Shown piece by piece: positions 52,810 through 55,992 of a stretch of 55,992 nucleotides of DNA. Below the pieces are notes generated by a model. The model saw nothing but the letters and a program-made list of their open reading frames with translations. It had not been told where the DNA came from and searched no databases. Positions within the stretch are counted from its first letter, which is position 1. Every line of letters starts with the position of its first letter. A program made the position numbers and the translations under genes. The stretch comes from CAZMGG01 sp964565715 (GTDB lineage: Bacteria > Planctomycetota > UBA1135 > UBA2386). The stretch is taken from contig CAZMGG010000022.1 of NCBI GenBank assembly GCA_964565715.1, positions 1 to 55,992 of the forward strand, in the 5' to 3' direction.

Positions 52810-55232
52810 CCGGCGGTCATCTCGCGCCGCGCCACCGCGTCGATGGCGGCGAAGGCCAGCAGGTAGACCACGCCGGCCAGCAGCAGCACGGCCTGGAAGC
52901 CGACCTGCATCGACACGATCACGGTGACGATCGAGCCGACCACGGTGAGCGAGCCGTTCACCGCCCAGGCCCACGGCACGAAGCTCGGATCGACCTTCTC
53001 GACCAGCGCGATGCCGTGCGCGAAGGGCATGCCGAGGAACAGGGCCAGGGGCGCGATGCAGAGCACGGTGACCAGGGCCCGGGCCGGCAGGCTCCAGCCG
53101 ATGCAGGTCGCCACCAGGGCGTCGCTGCCGAGCCCGACCGCGGCCACCAGCAGCAGGATCATCAACGGAATCCAGCGCGCCGCCTTCGGTCCGCGGCGCA
53201 GCAGACGCACCGACAGCAGCGAGCCGATGCCGGTGAAGATCAGGATCGCGAACAGGGTGACCACGATCGAGTAGAGCGGCTGGCCCAGCAGCAGGGTGAA
53301 CTTCTGGATCAGGGCGATCTCGACGAAGATGAAACCGATGCCCAGCCCGGCGAAGTAGAGGAAGAAGCGGCCCATGCCCGGGGCGCGGGCGGCGCGGCGC
53401 TTGCGCAGCAGCAGCGGCGCCACCACGAACAGGGCGGCGAACAGGCTGCTGAAGCCGAGCTGGCCGAGCAGGAAGGCCGGATTGCCCTGGGAGACCGAGG
53501 TGGCTTCGTTGACGTACTTCTCCTTGTAGCTCTCCGGGCTGGTCCAGCGGTGGAAGGAGAAGAAGTAGGGCCGGTCGTCGGTGGTCGGTGAGATGTCGAA
53601 CGGGAAGCCGCGCAGGAACGCGCCCTTGTCGTCGCTGCGCACGAACTGCTGCGGCAGCGTGCCGAGGTCGCGGCCGGGCAGCACCACCTTGAAGATGCCG
53701 TTCTGGTCGGCGAAGGCCTCGAGCCGGGTGACGTCGGCGGCGGCGAAGCCGCCCTTCTGCAGCATCACCGCGATCAGGCCGTCGTCGGTGCCGAGGGCGG
53801 CCACCGAGCCGGCAAAGGCGGCCTGGGCAGGGGCGGGCAGCGCCGCGTGCAGGTTGCCCAGCAGCCGGATCGTCTCGCGGTCGGCGGCCATGCGGGTGAT
53901 CTGCAGGATGCCGCCGGGCGCCAGCCGGTCGTACATCTGCCGGCAGGCCTCGACGGTGTAGAGGTAGTTCTCGGCGAGCACGTAGGCGCCCGACGACAGC
54001 GCCGTCCAGGTGTCGATGCCGGTGAGCTGGATGACGTCGAAGCGCTCGGTCTGGTGCATCAGGGCGGTGCGGCCCTCGTCCCACAGCAGCTCGACCCGCG
54101 GGTCCTCCAGCAGCCGCTTCGAGAAGTCCCTCGCCACCGTGCGGTGCACCTCCAGCACGCCCTGGTTCAGCTCGATGCCGCGCACCAGGGCCGGGTCGTG
54201 CGCCACCGCCGCCCACACGTCGTGGGCGCCGCCGACGCCGATGATGAAGACCTTCGGCTTCGTCCCCTCCTTGAGGTGGAAGGCCGACGAGTACATCGAC
54301 CGCCGCACGACCTCGAGCTTCTCGGGCTCGCCGGAGAAGTCCGACAGCATGGTGCCGGCGTCGCCGTCCTGCATCAGCCACATCTGCCGCGGCAGCGGCA
54401 TCTGCTTGGCCACCGCGCCGCGGGTCTGCATGAAGCGCGGGTAGCCCTCCTTCAGCGGGATCGCGTCGATGCGCGAGTTGGCGCTCCACCGCGAGTAGGT
54501 CGCCTGGCCGTAGACCTGCACGGTGTAGTCCTTGGTGACGTCGAGGAAGCCCTTGCCCGGCACCGGCAGCCAGCCGTCGAAGAACGGCATCGCGCCGAGG
54601 CAGAACAGGCCGAGCAGCGTGGCGCTCGCCCGGCCCACGCCGCGGGCCTGGGCCGGCGCCGAGCAGCACAGAGCCAGGGCGCCGAGCAGCACGGTGGCCA
54701 GGAAGACGCCGCCGGCCCCCACCGGCCACAGCAGGATCGGGCAGACCAGGCAGCCGAGCCCGGCGCCCACCAGGTCGGCGCCGTAGACGATGCCGATGTG
54801 CTTCGCCCGGTGCGCCAGGATCAGCCCCACGGCGGCGCCGCCGGTGAAGAACGGCAGCGCGCTCACCAGGTTGAAGATCGCGAACGAGCCGGCGTCACCC
54901 CACGACCACTGCTCGAAGTTCAGGTGGCTCGGCACGTGCAGGTGCAGCAGCAGCCCCCAGGCCAGGAACAGGCTCAGCAGGTAGGCCGCGCAGGCGCCGA
55001 ACGTCCAGGCCTCCGGCGCCCGCCGCCAGCGCTCCTCCAGCACCGCCAGCACCGAGCCGCTGGCGCCGATGCCCAAGAGGCTGTTGGAGATGACCAGGAA
55101 GCCGAAGTGGAAGTGCAGCCGCAGGGCGCACACCCGGGTCAGCAGCACCTGCAGGGCCAGCAGCGACGCGGACAGGAGGGCGATCGCCAGCAGCACGCGG
55201 CCGGGCACGCGGGAGCGGTCGGATTCGGTCAT
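52797..55232 (-). CDS. Membrane-embedded spermidine-synthase-like protein
   Basis: 811 residues. N-terminal and C-terminal blocks of membrane helices flank a soluble aminopropyltransferase-like domain with IIGVGGAHDVWAAVAHD, GIELNQGVLEVHRTVA, FDVIQLTGIDTW and YVLAENYLYTVEACRQMYDRL. The central motifs resemble the nucleotide-binding part of spermine/spermidine synthases; the canonical catalytic Asp appears only as part of IDTW. Such fusions are common in bacterial genomes with unknown substrates. A polyamine role is therefore only a family guess. Confidence 0.75.
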   Translation of the reverse strand: MTESDRSRVPGRVLLAIALLSASLLALQVLLTRVCALRLHFHFGFLVISNSLLGIGASGSVLAVLEERWRRAPEAWTFGACAAYLLSLFLAWGLLLHLHVPSHLNFEQWSWGDAGSFAIFNLVSALPFFTGGAAVGLILAHRAKHIGIVYGADLVGAGLGCLVCPILLWPVGAGGVFLATVLLGALALCCSAPAQARGVGRASATLLGLFCLGAMPFFDGWLPVPGKGFLDVTKDYTVQVYGQATYSRWSANSRIDAIPLKEGYPRFMQTRGAVAKQMPLPRQMWLMQDGDAGTMLSDFSGEPEKLEVVRRSMYSSAFHLKEGTKPKVFIIGVGGAHDVWAAVAHDPALVRGIELNQGVLEVHRTVARDFSKRLLEDPRVELLWDEGRTALMHQTERFDVIQLTGIDTWTALSSGAYVLAENYLYTVEACRQMYDRLAPGGILQITRMAADRETIRLLGNLHAALPAPAQAAFAGSVAALGTDDGLIAVMLQKGGFAAADVTRLEAFADQNGIFKVVLPGRDLGTLPQQFVRSDDKGAFLRGFPFDISPTTDDRPYFFSFHRWTSPESYKEKYVNEATSVSQGNPAFLLGQLGFSSLFAALFVVAPLLLRKRRAARAPGMGRFFLYFAGLGIGFIFVEIALIQKFTLLLGQPLYSIVVTLFAILIFTGIGSLLSVRLLRRGPKAARWIPLMILLLVAAVGLGSDALVATCIGWSLPARALVTVLCIAPLALFLGMPFAHGIALVEKVDPSFVPWAWAVNGSLTVVGSIVTVIVSMQVGFQAVLLLAGVVYLLAFAAIDAVARREMTAGQAP

Positions 55233-55384
55233 CGGAGCGTGCGGACTCTATCGGGGTCCCGGGTCGGTTTCGGCGGCGTTTTGCGCCGCCAGCGCAGCGT
55301 CAGGGCTCCCTCGTTGTCGGCAGCGGCCCGCACGCCTGTCGACGGTGGGGCCGAACGTCCGGTGCCGTCGGTGCCATCCCGCCG

Positions 55385-55942
55385 TCACCAGCCGGCGGCG
55401 ATCACTTCCTGGCGCAGCCCCGCCACCGCCTGGCCCAGCGCGGTGGCCATCGCCGCCGCCAGCGTCGCCGGCTCCCGGTCCCGCGCCGGAACCCGCGCGC
55501 CGGCCGCGCGCCGCGCGCCGGCGGGGCCGCTCACCTGCAGTTCGACCCTTGCGGCGACGCCACCCTCGCCCAGTTCGATCTCGAAGGCCGCCAGGTGCAC
55601 GGCGATGGCCGCGACCGCGGCGCGGTCACCCTCGGCGAAGGCGCCGGACCCGAACAGGCCCTGCTCGACGGCCTGCTGCGCCAGCACCACCGGCTCCACC
55701 GCCCAGCGGTGCTGGTCGTCGAAGCGCAGCTCGCGCGGACCGACCCGCAGGGCGAAGCGTCGCTCCAGGTGCGGCGCCGCCGTCACCCGCAGCAGGCGCA
55801 GCGACCGGCCGGTCGCGGCCACCGCCGCGCCCCGGCCGGGCGCGGCGGGGCCCCCGGGCCCCCCCGGCGGTGCTGGCGCAGGCGACAGGCAGCCGGCCAG
55901 CAGCAGCATCGGCAACGCGACGAACGGCAGCACGACCCGCAT
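55385..55942 (-). CDS. PqiC/ABC-type transport auxiliary lipoprotein
   Basis: 185 residues. A lipobox (MLLLAGC) is followed by a Pro/Gly/Ala-rich linker and a domain with LRFDDQHRWAVEPVVLAQQAVEQGLFGSGAF, typical of the PqiC/DUF330 auxiliary lipoproteins of MCE (MlaD-like) transporters that move lipids between membranes. Its ATG overlaps the stop of an upstream frame at the window edge, which would fit an MCE-domain partner. Confidence 0.75.
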   Translation of the reverse strand: MRVVLPFVALPMLLLAGCLSPAPAPPGGPGGPAAPGRGAAVAATGRSLRLLRVTAAPHLERRFALRVGPRELRFDDQHRWAVEPVVLAQQAVEQGLFGSGAFAEGDRAAVAAIAVHLAAFEIELGEGGVAARVELQVSGPAGARRAAGARVPARDREPATLAAAMATALGQAVAGLRQEVIAAGW

Positions 55943-55992
55943 CAGCGCCCTCCCCCCAGCGGCGACGGCTCGCCGGCCGCCCGGCCGCGCAG
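55942..55992 (-). CDS. 3' end of an upstream gene (partial)
   Basis: The last 16 codons of an open frame (tail PSPLGGGR) end in TGA overlapping the ATG of the lipoprotein gene (TGATG). Too short to identify; an MCE/MlaD-type protein is expected from operon logic only. Confidence 0.3.
   Translation of the reverse strand: MRGRAAGEPSPLGGGR

Overview
The window is one stretch of a very GC-rich bacterial chromosome, probably a metagenome-derived planctomycete (Planctomycetota). The evidence is cumulative: two large Ser/Thr kinases of planctomycete type, one beside an ECF sigma factor and carrying a C-terminal sulfatase-modifying-like domain; a GFTLIE pseudopilin; secreted kelch and tandem-repeat proteins sharing a C-terminal module; and Gram-negative envelope genes. 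This assignment is inferred from gene content, not from a marker gene.

Layout. 1-27.7 kb is mostly housekeeping and metabolism: a truncated kinase, an outer-membrane barrel protein, a broken lipoprotein gene, rlmD, a lipoprotein mutarotase, a hybrid histidine kinase/receiver, a degenerate beta-lactamase-fold protein, and a tight operon at 9.2-14.7 kb (enolase superfamily, Old Yellow Enzyme family, Nramp-fold transporter without metal motifs, DUF993). Then come ggt, a NIL-domain protein, tRNA-Cys, a DJ-1 protein, a receiver, tRNA-Leu, a pseudopilin, HU, mnmA, yajC-yraN, a polyprenyl-phosphate sugar transferase, serA, and a tandem pair of unknown paralogs with duplicated leaders.

27.9-38.8 kb is a defence island and the most interesting part. 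A class-1-like DISARM locus (drmD start, drmA, drmB, drmC) is present only as wreckage: drmD is cut after about 70 codons, drmA is split by a 62-bp repeat-flanked insertion and a 1-bp shift, drmB has lost its middle, and drmC has an internal deletion. In the place expected for the rest of drmD and its methylase sits an apparently intact, less GC-rich minus-strand operon: a ubiquitin-like/E2 fusion with no cysteine, a JAB/JAMM protease, a ThiF/E1 enzyme, one or two tiny proteins, and a papain-like cysteine peptidase. It is divergent from an XRE repressor and ImmA/IrrE metallopeptidase pair. I read this as a ubiquitin-like conjugation/deconjugation system, probably defensive, occupying the site of a dying DISARM.

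38.9-43.7 kb encodes two secreted repeat proteins; the 100-N gap in the first is best explained as an unmerged 55-bp contig overlap. 44-56 kb holds the kinase/ECF pair, a DUF433 protein, serB and a translationally coupled class V aminotransferase, an orphan Phd-type antitoxin, an EamA transporter, a Xer recombinase, a membrane-embedded spermidine-synthase-like protein and a PqiC-like lipoprotein at the right edge.

All family assignments are by reading motifs; no database search was possible. Long open frames antisense to these genes are common in DNA this GC-rich and were ignored.
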